Part shown: piece by piece, positions 26,447 through 34,828 of the stretch | Numbering within the stretch: the stretch's first letter is position 1 | How the letters are laid out: every line of letters begins with the position of its first letter | Source of the DNA: Synechococcus sp. CS-1331 | GTDB taxonomy: Bacteria; Cyanobacteriota; Cyanobacteriia; PCC-6307; Cyanobiaceae | Direction of reading: 5' to 3' | Assembly (NCBI GenBank): GCA_025127975.1 | Contig: JAHLYQ010000038.1 | Location: 62,001 to 126,000 of the forward strand | Length of the DNA stretch: 64,000 nt | Program-made: the position numbers and the translations under genes | The notes under the pieces: generated by a model | The model's database searches: none | What the model saw: the letters and a program-made list of their open reading frames with translations, nothing else | What the model was told of the DNA's origin: nothing

Positions 26447-27535
26447 TCAGGGCGGTGTAACCCCCTCCAGCAGCAATGCTTCGATGGCTGGGCGATTGAG
26501 TTGGAAACCCAGAAACACCAACTCCAGCCCTGGTAATCGGCCCGGCTGAACGGCCTGGGAGCCTTGGGCCCCAGCTTCATACCAGCACTCCAGGCGGGCG
26601 CCCACGGCCTGGATCTGCAGGGGACGGGCCTTGCCGGGGCTCCACAGCAGGCCCTTGACCCTGATCAGTCCAGGCTGGAGCAGCAGGTGGTGCAACTTTT
26701 CCTCCAGGGCCGGGCGCTCAAATATTCCGCCTAGCTGCAGGGCCACCGATTCAATTGCAACATGAGTGTGGTCGTGCTCATGCTCGTGGGTGTCGCCCCC
26801 GTGGCTGTGGTCGTGGCCCTCTCCAGCTGCTGGGCTGCTGGCCCTGGCCATGCCCAAAACCAGTTCGGGAGACACCTCCCCCCGCCCCATCGGAACCACG
26901 GCAGCGCCGGGGCGGAGACGGGGGGCCAGCTGCCGTTCCACCCCCTCAAGGGCGTCCTTGGAGAGACAGTCCGCCCTACTTATCAAGACCAGATCGGCCG
27001 CTTCCAGCTGTTCGCCAAAGAGTTCATCGATATCACTGGCGTGGTCCAGGCTGGGATCGGAGAGGCGCTGGGCCTCCAGGGCGGCCGGGTTGGCCACCAC
27101 CGCACCAGCGGCCAGGGCCTCGCCGTCGACGACGGCCACCACCCCGTTGAGCCTGATTCGGGTACGGATCTCGGGCCAATTCAGGGCCGCGATCAGGGGT
27201 TCTGGCAGGGCTAGACCACTGGTTTCCACCACGATGCCGTCAAGGCTGTCAGCCCGCTCGAGCAGCCGTTCCATGGTGGGGAGGAACTCGTCTTGAACCG
27301 TGCAGCACAGGCAGCCGTTGGCCAGTTCCACCAGCCTGGAATCGAGCTCCTCCTCAGGACAAAAGCCACAGCTGCGCAGGAGGGCCCCATCGATGCCCAC
27401 CTCCCCGAACTCATTGACCAGCACGGCCAGCCGCTGGCCGCCATGGAGAAGCAGATGGCGCAGCAGGGTTGTTTTGCCAGCGCCCAAAAAGCCAGTCACC
27501 ACGGTGACGGGAAGGCGTTTTGTTAAGGCCTGCAT
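26447..27535 (-). CDS. cobW: CobW-type G3E GTPase / metallochaperone
   Basis: The 362-aa product is a COG0523 G3E GTPase: Walker A GFLGAGKT (residues 15-22), the metal-binding CLCC motif (75-78), VVETSGLALPEPL, and a C-terminal CobW domain. A His-rich linker (GHDHSHGGDTHEHEHDH, about 239-255) resembles those in metal-delivery members. CobW has been linked to cobalt supply for corrin synthesis. Control by the cobalamin riboswitch through the adjoining hupE-like gene supports a cobalt/B12 role over zinc or nitrile hydratase roles. The ATG at 27535 is 1 nt after the upstream stop. Confidence 0.88.
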   Translation of the reverse strand: MQALTKRLPVTVVTGFLGAGKTTLLRHLLLHGGQRLAVLVNEFGEVGIDGALLRSCGFCPEEELDSRLVELANGCLCCTVQDEFLPTMERLLERADSLDGIVVETSGLALPEPLIAALNWPEIRTRIRLNGVVAVVDGEALAAGAVVANPAALEAQRLSDPSLDHASDIDELFGEQLEAADLVLISRADCLSKDALEGVERQLAPRLRPGAAVVPMGRGEVSPELVLGMARASSPAAGEGHDHSHGGDTHEHEHDHTHVAIESVALQLGGIFERPALEEKLHHLLLQPGLIRVKGLLWSPGKARPLQIQAVGARLECWYEAGAQGSQAVQPGRLPGLELVFLGFQLNRPAIEALLLEGVTPP

Positions 27536-27536
27536 C

Positions 27537-28208
27537 TCAGCCTGCCCAGGCTGAGAAAGCCCAGGTGGTTCCGCAGGCAGCCAGGGCCAGGGCCAGCCAA
27601 CGCAAATTTGCCGGCGAGAGGCGCTTGGCGATCGGGCGCAGCAACCAGAGGGCAACCAGCAGCAGGCTTCCCTGGCTGAGCAGCAGTCCGGCCCCATAGG
27701 CAGCCACCGGCATGGTTGACCAGCCGAACACCGGCACACTCAGCACGTAGCCATGCAGAGCCATTGCAGGCAAAAGCAACACCGGGGGCAGGCGGCGCAA
27801 TAGCACCAGGGCCTCCAAAACCAGGGTGCAGGCCACCAGCACCTCGGCCCCCGGCAGGCCAGGCCAGGCCAGGCCTGCTGCCCCACCAAGCAAACCAACC
27901 AGCAGCAAACCCAGGGCCCAGCCCCAACGACGCTGCAGAGCCACCAGGGAGAGTGCCAGCAGGAAAACCAGGTGATCTGGGCCCAGCAGGGGGTGGGCCA
28001 GCCCGCTGATCACGCCGTTGCTCCAGGTGGGCTTCATCTGGCCGAGATCGGCGAAGTGGTGGGCCAGGGCAGGCGAGCTGAACAGCAGCGGCAAGGCCAC
28101 CAGGGCTGCTGCCAGCCAAAGGGAAGGCCTGAAAAGTGAGTGACTGAAAAGTGAAGGGCTGCGCCCTGGGGCGCTCAGGCCGGAGGGCTGGTGCGTGGAA
28201 ACTTTCAT
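27537..28208 (-). CDS. HupE/UreJ family membrane protein, probable cobalt transporter
   Basis: A 223-aa protein with an N-terminal signal-like helix ending ALAHH, the signature GLAHPLLGPDHL of HupE/UreJ proteins, and about six more membrane helices. Family members move nickel or cobalt; those preceded by a B12 riboswitch have been proposed to be cobalt importers. That riboswitch lies 30 nt upstream and cobW follows immediately, so cobalt uptake is the best inference. The ATG at 28208 is chosen because upstream sequence in this frame is the riboswitch itself. Confidence 0.85.
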   Translation of the reverse strand: MKVSTHQPSGLSAPGRSPSLFSHSLFRPSLWLAAALVALPLLFSSPALAHHFADLGQMKPTWSNGVISGLAHPLLGPDHLVFLLALSLVALQRRWGWALGLLLVGLLGGAAGLAWPGLPGAEVLVACTLVLEALVLLRRLPPVLLLPAMALHGYVLSVPVFGWSTMPVAAYGAGLLLSQGSLLLVALWLLRPIAKRLSPANLRWLALALAACGTTWAFSAWAG

Positions 28209-28237
28209 GGAGCCGGTCCGCGCCGTAGGAAGAACAA

Positions 28238-28365
28238 AACCGGCGGGCGTTCTGACTGGACGGTCCGGGGACACGCCTTCACAGCTGCGGGACAGTGCCG
28301 GATTCACACCGGACTTTCCCCCTTACCTCCGGTGGCTGTTCCCCACCGGAACCGGAGTGCTGATG
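28238..28365 (-). promoter_or_regulatory. Cobalamin riboswitch
   Basis: On the minus strand this stretch holds, in order, GGTTCCGGTGGGGAA, a GGGGGAAAGTCCGGTGTGAA block, the B12 box-like core CACTGTCCCGCAGCTGTGA, and the 3' element CCAGTCAGAACGCCCGCC. These match the conserved parts of the adenosylcobalamin riboswitch in the correct order. The 3' end lies about 30 nt before the hupE-like ATG, so it probably controls translation (or early termination) of hupE-cobW, shutting the unit down when B12 is plentiful. The boundaries are approximate. Confidence 0.9.
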
Positions 28366-28381
28366 CTATCTGGCTTCCTCC

Positions 28382-28870
28382 CTAGCGGCAGGCCAGGCTC
28401 TCTCTGGTGGCCACTCCGGAGACTGGATTGGTCCCGGCCGCTCGCAGGCAGAGGGCCTTCTTCTCCGGCATATCGAGCACGGCGTCGGTGAAATCCGCCC
28501 CTTCGATCGCAGCTCCTTTGAAATGGCTCTGCAGCATCATCGCGTTGCGCAGCAGCGCTCCGCGCAGATCCGCATCTTCAAAGTGGCTGGCGAAGGCGAC
28601 GCTGTCATCGAGGTTTGCCTGCTGCAGATCGGCGCCGCGCAGGTCGCTGTTGTTGAAAACAGCGCCGCGCAGGTCGCTGTCACTGAAATCAAAGCCAGCC
28701 AGGGATGCCTTGAGAAATTCAGCTTGCTGCAGGTTGCGGCCATGCATGTTGGGCTGAAGATCCTGAAGCGATCTTTGGCTGCGCAGCTCAGGAGCCGTGA
28801 TGGCCCAGGCAGGCGACAGCACCAGCAGCCAGGCCATCACGGTGGCGAGGGCTGTCAAAAGGGGGGCCAT
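28382..28870 (-). CDS. Exported pentapeptide-repeat protein
   Basis: A 162-aa product with a signal peptide (MAPLLTALATVMAWLLVLSP, cleavage after AWA) and a run of A(D/N)LxX pentapeptide repeats from about residue 45 to 125 (for example SDLRGAVFNNSDLRGADLQQ). This forms a right-handed quadrilateral beta-helix. Homologues occur in the thylakoid lumen (TL15/TL17 type) with unknown function. An in-frame start 27 nt upstream (28897) is possible. It lies directly upstream of the cobalamin riboswitch on the same strand and is divergent from upp with a 30-nt gap. Confidence 0.85.
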   Translation of the reverse strand: MAPLLTALATVMAWLLVLSPAWAITAPELRSQRSLQDLQPNMHGRNLQQAEFLKASLAGFDFSDSDLRGAVFNNSDLRGADLQQANLDDSVAFASHFEDADLRGALLRNAMMLQSHFKGAAIEGADFTDAVLDMPEKKALCLRAAGTNPVSGVATRESLACR

Positions 28871-28900
28871 GGGCGGGCTATTAGGCTGACACCTCAAGTT

Positions 28901-29566
28901 ATGTCAACCATGGCCATGGCCCTGCGGGTGGTGGTTCCACCCCACCCCCTGATCGGCCACTGGCTGGCCGTGCTCCGGGACCGCCACACCCCTGGGCCGC
29001 TGTACGCGAGCGCCACCACCGAACTCGGACGCTGGCTCAGCTACGAAGCCCTCAGGGACTGGCTGCCCCATCGTTCTATTCAGGTGGACTCCCCCCTGGC
29101 CGCCACCGAGGCAGAGATCGTCGATGGGGACGTGCCCCTGCTGGCCCTTCCCCTGCTCACCGCAGGCCTAGGGCTCTGGCAGGGGGCCCAAGCGGTGATT
29201 CCAAGCGCCCAGGTGCGGCATCTAGGGCTGCAGCAGCAGGGAATCAGGGGCCTGGACAGGCCAATCCCCCCCCGCTCCGGGGTGCTGGTTTTCTGCGCAA
29301 CCGTGGCCACGGGAGAAAGCTTGAACCAGGTGCTGGATCGCCTGGCCGAGCTTGGGGTGCGTGGGGATCGGCTTCGGGTTGTCACCGCCCTGGCCTCCGG
29401 GCCTGGCCTGCAGTTGGTGGGCGAACGCCACGGCGATCTCACCATTTACACCGCTGGTATCGATCCCGAATTAGACGGGGACCGCCAGATTGTCCCCGGC
29501 ATTGGCGCTGTGGCCGAGCGTCTTTTCGCCGGCCCGCTGCTCGAAATGGCTGTCCCTACTGCCTAG
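28901..29566 (+). CDS. upp: Uracil phosphoribosyltransferase-like protein
   Basis: A 221-aa product with the UPRTase layout: N-terminal VVVPPHPLIGHWLAVLRD, an RDxxT-like region and LASTELG-like segment (SATTELGRWLSYEALRDWLP), then a weak PRPP-type motif (FCATVATGESLNQVLDRL) and a C-terminal GDGD-like stretch. True UPRTases have a DPMLATGGS loop; here it is diverged (CATVATGES), as in other cyanobacterial homologues I recall, so catalytic activity or substrate may differ. It would salvage uracil to UMP. Confidence 0.75.
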   Translation: MSTMAMALRVVVPPHPLIGHWLAVLRDRHTPGPLYASATTELGRWLSYEALRDWLPHRSIQVDSPLAATEAEIVDGDVPLLALPLLTAGLGLWQGAQAVIPSAQVRHLGLQQQGIRGLDRPIPPRSGVLVFCATVATGESLNQVLDRLAELGVRGDRLRVVTALASGPGLQLVGERHGDLTIYTAGIDPELDGDRQIVPGIGAVAERLFAGPLLEMAVPTA

Positions 29567-29588
29567 GCTGGCCTTAATCAAGATCAGG

Positions 29589-29879
29589 ATGATGGGTGAT
29601 CAGAGCGGCAAAACCAATTCGGGAGCCAACGGTTCGATGCTGAGCCTGCTGGCCGGCGCCGCACTCGGTGCTGCCGGGCTGGCCTGGTGGTTGCTGGCCG
29701 AGGCAGAGCAGCGGCGGCAGGGCAAGCGCCAGGCCAGGCGCCAGAGCCCCAACCCGCCGCCCCAGCCCGCCGCCCTGGAAGCACCTCCAGACCGGGAGCT
29801 CCATGACCGGGTGCATGAGCTAAACCAGGCGATCGAGGATGTGCGCCGCCAGTTGGAAACCATGAATACCCGGGGCTGA
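29589..29879 (+). CDS. Small membrane-anchored hypothetical protein (96 aa)
   Basis: The 96-aa product has one N-terminal membrane helix (MLSLLAGAALGAAGLAWWLL, residues about 16-35), a basic Arg/Gln-rich region, a Pro-rich linker and a C-terminal coiled coil (ELHDRVHELNQAIEDVRRQL). The layout suggests a membrane-tethered oligomerising protein. The ATG at 29589 is preferred, because upstream in-frame starts lie inside upp. Function unknown; it sits between upp and ilvD on the same strand. Confidence 0.65.
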   Translation: MMGDQSGKTNSGANGSMLSLLAGAALGAAGLAWWLLAEAEQRRQGKRQARRQSPNPPPQPAALEAPPDRELHDRVHELNQAIEDVRRQLETMNTRG

Positions 29880-29932
29880 AAGCCGGCCTGGTTTGGTCCG
29901 GTCGGTAGGTTTTCTGAAGCCGACCCACTGCC

Positions 29933-31603
29933 ATGCTCCGCTCCGCCGCGATTACCCAGGGGATCCAGCGCTCTCCCAACCGGGCCATGCTGCGTGCAGT
30001 GGGCTTTGGTGATGGCGATTTCAACAAGCCGATCATCGGCATCGCCAACGCTTACAGCACAATCACGCCCTGCAACCTGGGCCTCAACGACCTGGCTCAC
30101 CGGGCCGAAGCGGCCGCCCATGCCGCCGGGGCCATGCCCCAGATGTTCGGCACGATCACGGTGAGCGATGGCATCTCGATGGGCACCGAGGGAATGAAGT
30201 ATTCCCTGGTGAGCCGGGAGGTGATCGCCGACTCGATCGAAACCGCCTGCAACGCCCAAAGCATGGATGGCTTGCTGGCAATCGGCGGCTGTGACAAGAA
30301 CATGCCCGGCGCCATGCTGGCCATGGCACGCATGGACATCCCGTCGATATTTGTGTATGGCGGCACGATCAAGCCGGGCAAGCTCGGCGCCTGCGACCTC
30401 ACCGTAGTGAGTGCCTTTGAAGCGGTAGGCCAGTACAGCGGCGGCCGCATCGACGAGCAGGAGCTCACTGCGATCGAGAAAAATGCCTGCCCCGGCGCCG
30501 GCAGCTGCGGTGGCATGTTTACGGCCAACACGATGAGCGCGGCGTTCGAGGCGATGGGCCTGAGCCTCCCCTACAGCTCCACCATGGCGGCTGAGGATCC
30601 GGAGAAGGCCGATTCCGCCGCCCGCAGCGCCGAGGTCCTGGCCGAGGCGATCCAAGCCCACATCTGCCCCCGGGATCTGATGACCCGCCAGGCCTTTGAA
30701 AATGCCATAACCGTGATCATGGCGGTGGGCGGCTCCACCAATTCGGTGCTGCACCTGCTGGCGGCGGCCCGCACGGCCGGAGTCGAACTGAAGATCGACG
30801 ACTTTGAGACGATCCGCCAGCGGGTACCGGTGATCTGCGACCTCAAACCAAGTGGCCGCTATGTGACCGTGGATCTGCACCAGGCCGGCGGTATCCCCCA
30901 GGTGATGAAGCTGTTGCTCGATGCGGGTCTGCTGCACGGGGATTGCCGCACGATCGAAGGCAAGTCCCTCCAGGAGGTGCTGGCCGATGTGCCGGCTGAG
31001 CCGCCAGCCGGCCAGGACGTGATCCGGCCCCTGAGCAATCCCCTCTATGCCAAGGGCCACCTGGCAATTCTCAAGGGCAACCTGGCCACCGAGGGTGCTG
31101 TGGCCAAGATCAGCGGTGTTAAAAATCCGGTCATCACTGGCCCGGCTCGGGTATTTGAGAGCGAGGAAACCTGCCTTGCCGCCATCCTCGACAAGCAGAT
31201 CAAGCCCGGTGATGTGGTGGTGGTGCGCCAGGAGGGTCCGGTGGGCGGCCCTGGCATGCGGGAAATGCTCAGCCCCACCGCTGCAATCGTGGGCCAGGGG
31301 CTGCTCGATTCTGTGGCGCTGATCACCGATGGACGCTTCTCCGGTGGCTCCTTCGGCCTGGTGGTGGGCCATGTGGCTCCCGAAGCCGCCGTGGGCGGCA
31401 CCATCGCCCTGGTGGAGGAAGGCGACAGCATCACCGTGGATGCCAACCAGCTACTGATCCAGCTGATCGTGGACGATACCGAGCTGGCCCGTCGCCGCTC
31501 CAGCTGGGTCCAGCCCGAACCGCGCTACAGGACCGGGGTGCTGGGTAAGTACGCCCGTCAGGTGAGCAGCAGCAGCCTGGGGGCAGTCACAGACCAGGCA
31601 TAA
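29933..31603 (+). CDS. ilvD: Dihydroxy-acid dehydratase
   Basis: A 556-aa IlvD/Edd family enzyme. Iron-sulfur ligands are visible at Cys47 (TITPCNLG), Cys120 (GGCDKNMPG) and Cys192 ([11 protein letters not shown]). Other blocks are [20 protein letters not shown] and the late [10 protein letters not shown]. It dehydrates 2,3-dihydroxy-isovalerate and the isoleucine analogue in branched-chain amino acid synthesis. Length and both ends are normal. The stop overlaps the convergent hypothetical gene by 17 nt. Confidence 0.96.
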   Translation: MLRSAAITQGIQRSPNRAMLRAVGFGDGDFNKPIIGIANAYSTITPCNLGLNDLAHRAEAAAHAAGAMPQMFGTITVSDGISMGTEGMKYSLVSREVIADSIETACNAQSMDGLLAIGGCDKNMPGAMLAMARMDIPSIFVYGGTIKPGKLGACDLTVVSAFEAVGQYSGGRIDEQELTAIEKNACPGAGSCGGMFTANTMSAAFEAMGLSLPYSSTMAAEDPEKADSAARSAEVLAEAIQAHICPRDLMTRQAFENAITVIMAVGGSTNSVLHLLAAARTAGVELKIDDFETIRQRVPVICDLKPSGRYVTVDLHQAGGIPQVMKLLLDAGLLHGDCRTIEGKSLQEVLADVPAEPPAGQDVIRPLSNPLYAKGHLAILKGNLATEGAVAKISGVKNPVITGPARVFESEETCLAAILDKQIKPGDVVVVRQEGPVGGPGMREMLSPTAAIVGQGLLDSVALITDGRFSGGSFGLVVGHVAPEAAVGGTIALVEEGDSITVDANQLLIQLIVDDTELARRRSSWVQPEPRYRTGVLGKYARQVSSSSLGAVTDQA

Positions 31604-31988
31604 AGGCCAGCTGGGCCCTGAGACGTCGGGCCAGGCTTTCCAGCGGGGCCCCATCCTGGGGCCGCTCACAGCGCAATCCCGTGCCAGCTTCCATCCACAC
31701 CGGGTGACTGCCATGCCAGAGCAGGGGGCGCTCGGGATCGTTGCTCCAGGCCAGGGTGAGGTTCAGGTCTTTGCCGCTGGGATAAATCTCCAGCTCAAGA
31801 TCCTGCTCAGCGCAGCGCACACCGTCAAGGTTGCGGGCCTCCAGGCGCAGTATGAATTCCTGCTCAGCCGACTGGTCTGAGAGGGGAAGAACCGCATGTC
31901 TCAGGGGTTTGCGGCAAAGATCGGCTGCCGCTGCCACCAGCTGGGGCAGGTTGGCGGCAAGGGGCTCAGGCAAAGCCACGGATTGCAT
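31587..31988 (-). CDS. Hypothetical protein downstream of CIA30
   Basis: A 133-aa product beginning [20 protein letters not shown], with a beta-rich middle ([38 protein letters not shown]) and a short helical tail. No family is recognised. Its start lies 23 nt inside the CIA30-like gene, suggesting translational coupling, so it is probably the last gene of a gnd-pgl-cia30 string. An in-frame upstream ATG at 32042 is possible but would lengthen the overlap. The 3' end overlaps ilvD by 17 nt. Confidence 0.68.
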   Translation of the reverse strand: MQSVALPEPLAANLPQLVAAAADLCRKPLRHAVLPLSDQSAEQEFILRLEARNLDGVRCAEQDLELEIYPSGKDLNLTLAWSNDPERPLLWHGSHPVWMEAGTGLRCERPQDGAPLESLARRLRAQLAFMPGL

Positions 31989-32508
31989 GCAATTCGAGAT
32001 GGATCTCGCCGGCTCGAAAACCCGTATTCGGCCCCCCATCATCGGCGAAACGGGAATGCAGCACCTGCAGCCGGGTGATGCGGCTCGGATCGAAGCGCAA
32101 CGGTAAACCCACGGGTTTGGCCCGCACCGAAGGCCGCAGATCGGCGAAGGGAATCCGAATCACGCTGGAGCCAGGGGCCTGCGTACCGAACTCAAACACC
32201 CAACGCAGCCCTCCTGGGATCAGGTTGGTCAATCCCGCCAGACCATCGGCGCAGGCCACGGCGAGCTTGAAACGCCGCCCCTCACCGACCAAATCCAGCT
32301 CCAGGCCAAGGCAGGCAGAAAGATCAAGCGGGGGGGAAAACAGGGGGGATCGGCAGCTGATGAAGCCACCCCCCGCCTCGATCACGGTGCCCTCAAACAC
32401 AAGTCCCCCAGGACCTATGCGGCAGCTTCCCTGGCTGCGCCCTCCCATCACCGTGTCATTGAGGGCATGCCATCCGCTAAAGCCATCCCCGCTGGCGATG
32501 GTTATCAC
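31966..32508 (-). CDS. CIA30 family protein
   Basis: The 180-aa product matches the CIA30 family (complex I intermediate-associated protein 30), a galactose-binding-like beta-sandwich: DTVMGGRSQGSCRIGPGGLV with the conserved NDTVMGG motif, GGFISCRSPL near 50 and LRWVFEFGTQAP. In eukaryotes CIA30/NDUFAF1 helps assemble complex I; in cyanobacteria the role is unproven but could involve NDH-1. The GTG start overlaps the pgl stop by 4 nt. The following gene overlaps by 23 nt. Confidence 0.82.
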   Translation of the reverse strand: MITIASGDGFSGWHALNDTVMGGRSQGSCRIGPGGLVFEGTVIEAGGGFISCRSPLFSPPLDLSACLGLELDLVGEGRRFKLAVACADGLAGLTNLIPGGLRWVFEFGTQAPGSSVIRIPFADLRPSVRAKPVGLPLRFDPSRITRLQVLHSRFADDGGPNTGFRAGEIHLELHAIRGFA

Positions 32509-33242
32509 GGCTCCAGGCCCGCAGCCGCTGCCCGATCAGCCAGGATCAGCACTTCGCCGCTGGGGCGCACGAGCTTTGCGGGGGTGCGCTCCGGGGCCTC
32601 CAGGGGATCGAGCAAACGCCTGAGCGCCTCCACCTTGCCGCTGCCGCTCACTAGGAATATCACCTGCCGAGCCGCAGAGAGGGTCGGTGCGGTGAGGGTT
32701 ACCCGCGGCAGACCCTTGCCCTCCCCGAGGGTCACATAGCGATCCACCACGCTGGGAGCGGCTGTTCCCGGAAACAAAGAAGCTGTGTGGCCATCGTCGC
32801 CGAGGCCCAGGAGCACCAAATCCAGGGCTGGCGGCTCGCCCCCACAGAGATGGTGCAGCAGCTCTGCGTAGGCCTGGACGCCCTGCTCCGGGGTTGGCAG
32901 GTCAGTTGGCACAGCATGCAGGCAGGCATGGCTGCCGGGTTCGGCGGCCATCAGGGTTTCTCGCACCATGCGGGCGTTGCTGGAGGGATCGTCCGCTGGA
33001 ACCCAGCGCTCATCGCCCAACAGCACATCCACCCGCCCCCAGGGCAGATGCTGCTGGGCGAGATGGCAATAGGCAGCTCGGGGGGTACCACCCCCCGCCA
33101 GGGCGATCTGGGCCCGATCCCGCTGCGCCAACACCAAATCCAGCGCCGAGCCGATCGTCTGGGCCGTGCGACGGGCCAGATCTTCAGCCGAGTCGGCCAC
33201 CACCACCCGGTAGCTCGGTGGCGGGGCGGGCGAGGAGGTCAT
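32505..33242 (-). CDS. pgl: 6-phosphogluconolactonase
   Basis: A 245-aa product of the Pgl/glucosamine-6-phosphate isomerase superfamily: ALAGGGTPRAAYCHLAQQ, VDVLLGDERWVPADDPSSNA and LVLLGLGDDGHTASLFPGT are diagnostic. It hydrolyses 6-phosphogluconolactone, the second step of the oxidative pentose phosphate pathway. gnd, the next step, lies 35 nt upstream on the same strand, and a CIA30-like gene overlaps the stop. The ATG at 33242 is used; a TTG 6 nt upstream is also in frame. Confidence 0.94.
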   Translation of the reverse strand: MTSSPAPPPSYRVVVADSAEDLARRTAQTIGSALDLVLAQRDRAQIALAGGGTPRAAYCHLAQQHLPWGRVDVLLGDERWVPADDPSSNARMVRETLMAAEPGSHACLHAVPTDLPTPEQGVQAYAELLHHLCGGEPPALDLVLLGLGDDGHTASLFPGTAAPSVVDRYVTLGEGKGLPRVTLTAPTLSAARQVIFLVSGSGKVEALRRLLDPLEAPERTPAKLVRPSGEVLILADRAAAAGLEP

Positions 33243-33277
33243 GGGCAAAAGGGCAAGGGGGGATGGGAAGCGGTGAT

Positions 33278-34696
33278 TCAGTCAAGCCATTCGGTGTGGA
33301 AGCTGCCGGACTTGTCGGTCCGCTCATAGGTGTGGGAGCCGAAGCAGTCGCGCATCGCCTGCACCAGGTTCTGGGGGAGGCGGCCGCTGCGGTAGCTGTC
33401 GATGTAGTCGAGGGTGCTACTCAGGCAGGGCACGGGGATGCCTGCCAGGGCCGCACCGGCCACCACCTGGCGCAGGCCGGGCAGTCGCCTGTTGATTTGC
33501 TCGGCAAACCAGGGATCAAGCACAAGGTTCGCCAGGGTGGGGTTGGCGCTGTAGGCATTTTGAATGCGTTGCAGCAATCGGGCCCGAATGATGCAACCTC
33601 CCTTCCAGATCTGGCCGATCGCCGAGAAATTGAGGTTGTAATCGTGCAGCTTTGAAGCTTCCTGCAGCAGGGCCATGCCCTGGCCGTAGCTGACTATGCA
33701 GGCAGCGATGCAGGCATCGCGCAGGGGGGCCATACCATCGGCCGGCTCACCGAGGGAAAAGGAATGGGCTGGGGGCGCGGGCAGCAGGGCTCCAGCCGCC
33801 AGCCGTTCGGGGCGCAGGGAGCTCAACACCCTGGCATTGAGAGCTGCGTAGATCGTCGGTACGGGCACCCCCATCTCCAGGGCGCTGACCACGGTCCAAA
33901 GGCCCGTGCCTTTCTGGCCGGCCGCATCCACGATCGCCTCGACCAGATCGGCGCCGGTCTCCGGATCTTTGGTGCGCAGGCACACTTCGGTGATCTCCAC
34001 CAGGAAGGAGGCGAGTTCTTCGGTCTCATTCCAGCCAGCCAACACATCGGCCATCTGGTCGCCGTTCATGCCGGCGATCCGCTTCATCAAGTCGTAGGCC
34101 TCAGCCAGGATCTGCTCGATGGCGTATTCGATGCCGTTGTGAACGGTCTTGACGAAATGGCCGGCACCGCCGGGGCCGATGTAGGTGACACAGGGCCCAT
34201 CACTAACCTGGGCGGCCATCTTGCGCACCAGGGGTTCAATGGCGTCGTAGGCGGCCTTGGTGCCTCCGGGCATCATGCTTGGCCCTTCCAGGGCCCCTTT
34301 GGCTCCGCCGGATACACCCATGCCGATGTAGCCGAAGCTTTTGCGTTCCAGCTCCGCCACCCGACGATCCGTATCGGCATAGAGGGAATTGCCCCCGTCG
34401 ATCAGCAGGTCCCCTTCCTCCAGGAAGGGGGAGATCGCATCAATGGTGTCGTCAACGGGCTGGCCGGCCTTGACCATCATCAGGATCCGCCGCGGGCGCT
34501 CCAGTGCCCCCACGAAATCCTGAAGGGTCGCTGCGCCGACGATGTCCTTGCCGGCACCTCGACCAGCCAGGAACTCTTCCGTTTTGGCGTAGGTGCGGTT
34601 GTAGACGACCGAGGAGTAACCGTTGCGCTCGGCATTGAGCACCAGGTTTTCACCCATTACCCCGAGCCCGATCAGGCCGAAATGCGCCTTGCCCAT
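33278..34696 (-). CDS. gnd: 6-phosphogluconate dehydrogenase (decarboxylating)
   Basis: A 472-aa enzyme with the N-terminal NADP-binding motif GLGVMGENLVLNAERNG, the conserved GGAGHFVKTVHNGIEYAI catalytic segment (Lys and Asn residues contacting substrate) and the C-terminal IWKGGCIIRARLL. It oxidises 6-phosphogluconate to ribulose 5-phosphate and CO2 with NADPH formation, the main dark NADPH source in cyanobacteria. It leads the gnd-pgl-cia30-unknown string. Confidence 0.96.
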   Translation of the reverse strand: MGKAHFGLIGLGVMGENLVLNAERNGYSSVVYNRTYAKTEEFLAGRGAGKDIVGAATLQDFVGALERPRRILMMVKAGQPVDDTIDAISPFLEEGDLLIDGGNSLYADTDRRVAELERKSFGYIGMGVSGGAKGALEGPSMMPGGTKAAYDAIEPLVRKMAAQVSDGPCVTYIGPGGAGHFVKTVHNGIEYAIEQILAEAYDLMKRIAGMNGDQMADVLAGWNETEELASFLVEITEVCLRTKDPETGADLVEAIVDAAGQKGTGLWTVVSALEMGVPVPTIYAALNARVLSSLRPERLAAGALLPAPPAHSFSLGEPADGMAPLRDACIAACIVSYGQGMALLQEASKLHDYNLNFSAIGQIWKGGCIIRARLLQRIQNAYSANPTLANLVLDPWFAEQINRRLPGLRQVVAGAALAGIPVPCLSSTLDYIDSYRSGRLPQNLVQAMRDCFGSHTYERTDKSGSFHTEWLD

Positions 34697-34828
34697 GGCT
34701 GAAACTGAAACCGTTTGCGCCTCAGTGTGGCTAGGGGCGGCCTGGGGCCTGATGTTCCGTCACAACTTGGTGGCAACCTTGTCAGCAACCCCTGGCATGG
34801 GCCCGGAACGGCTTACAGGGATTGGGCC

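Noticed and set aside
29600..31372. A 590-codon open frame on the minus strand
   Set aside because: It is antisense to ilvD, whose product is fully conserved with its cluster ligands. High GC leaves long open frames on the opposite strand. The sequence has no recognisable domain.
33764..34702. A 312-codon plus-strand frame
   Set aside because: Antisense to gnd; no recognisable motif.
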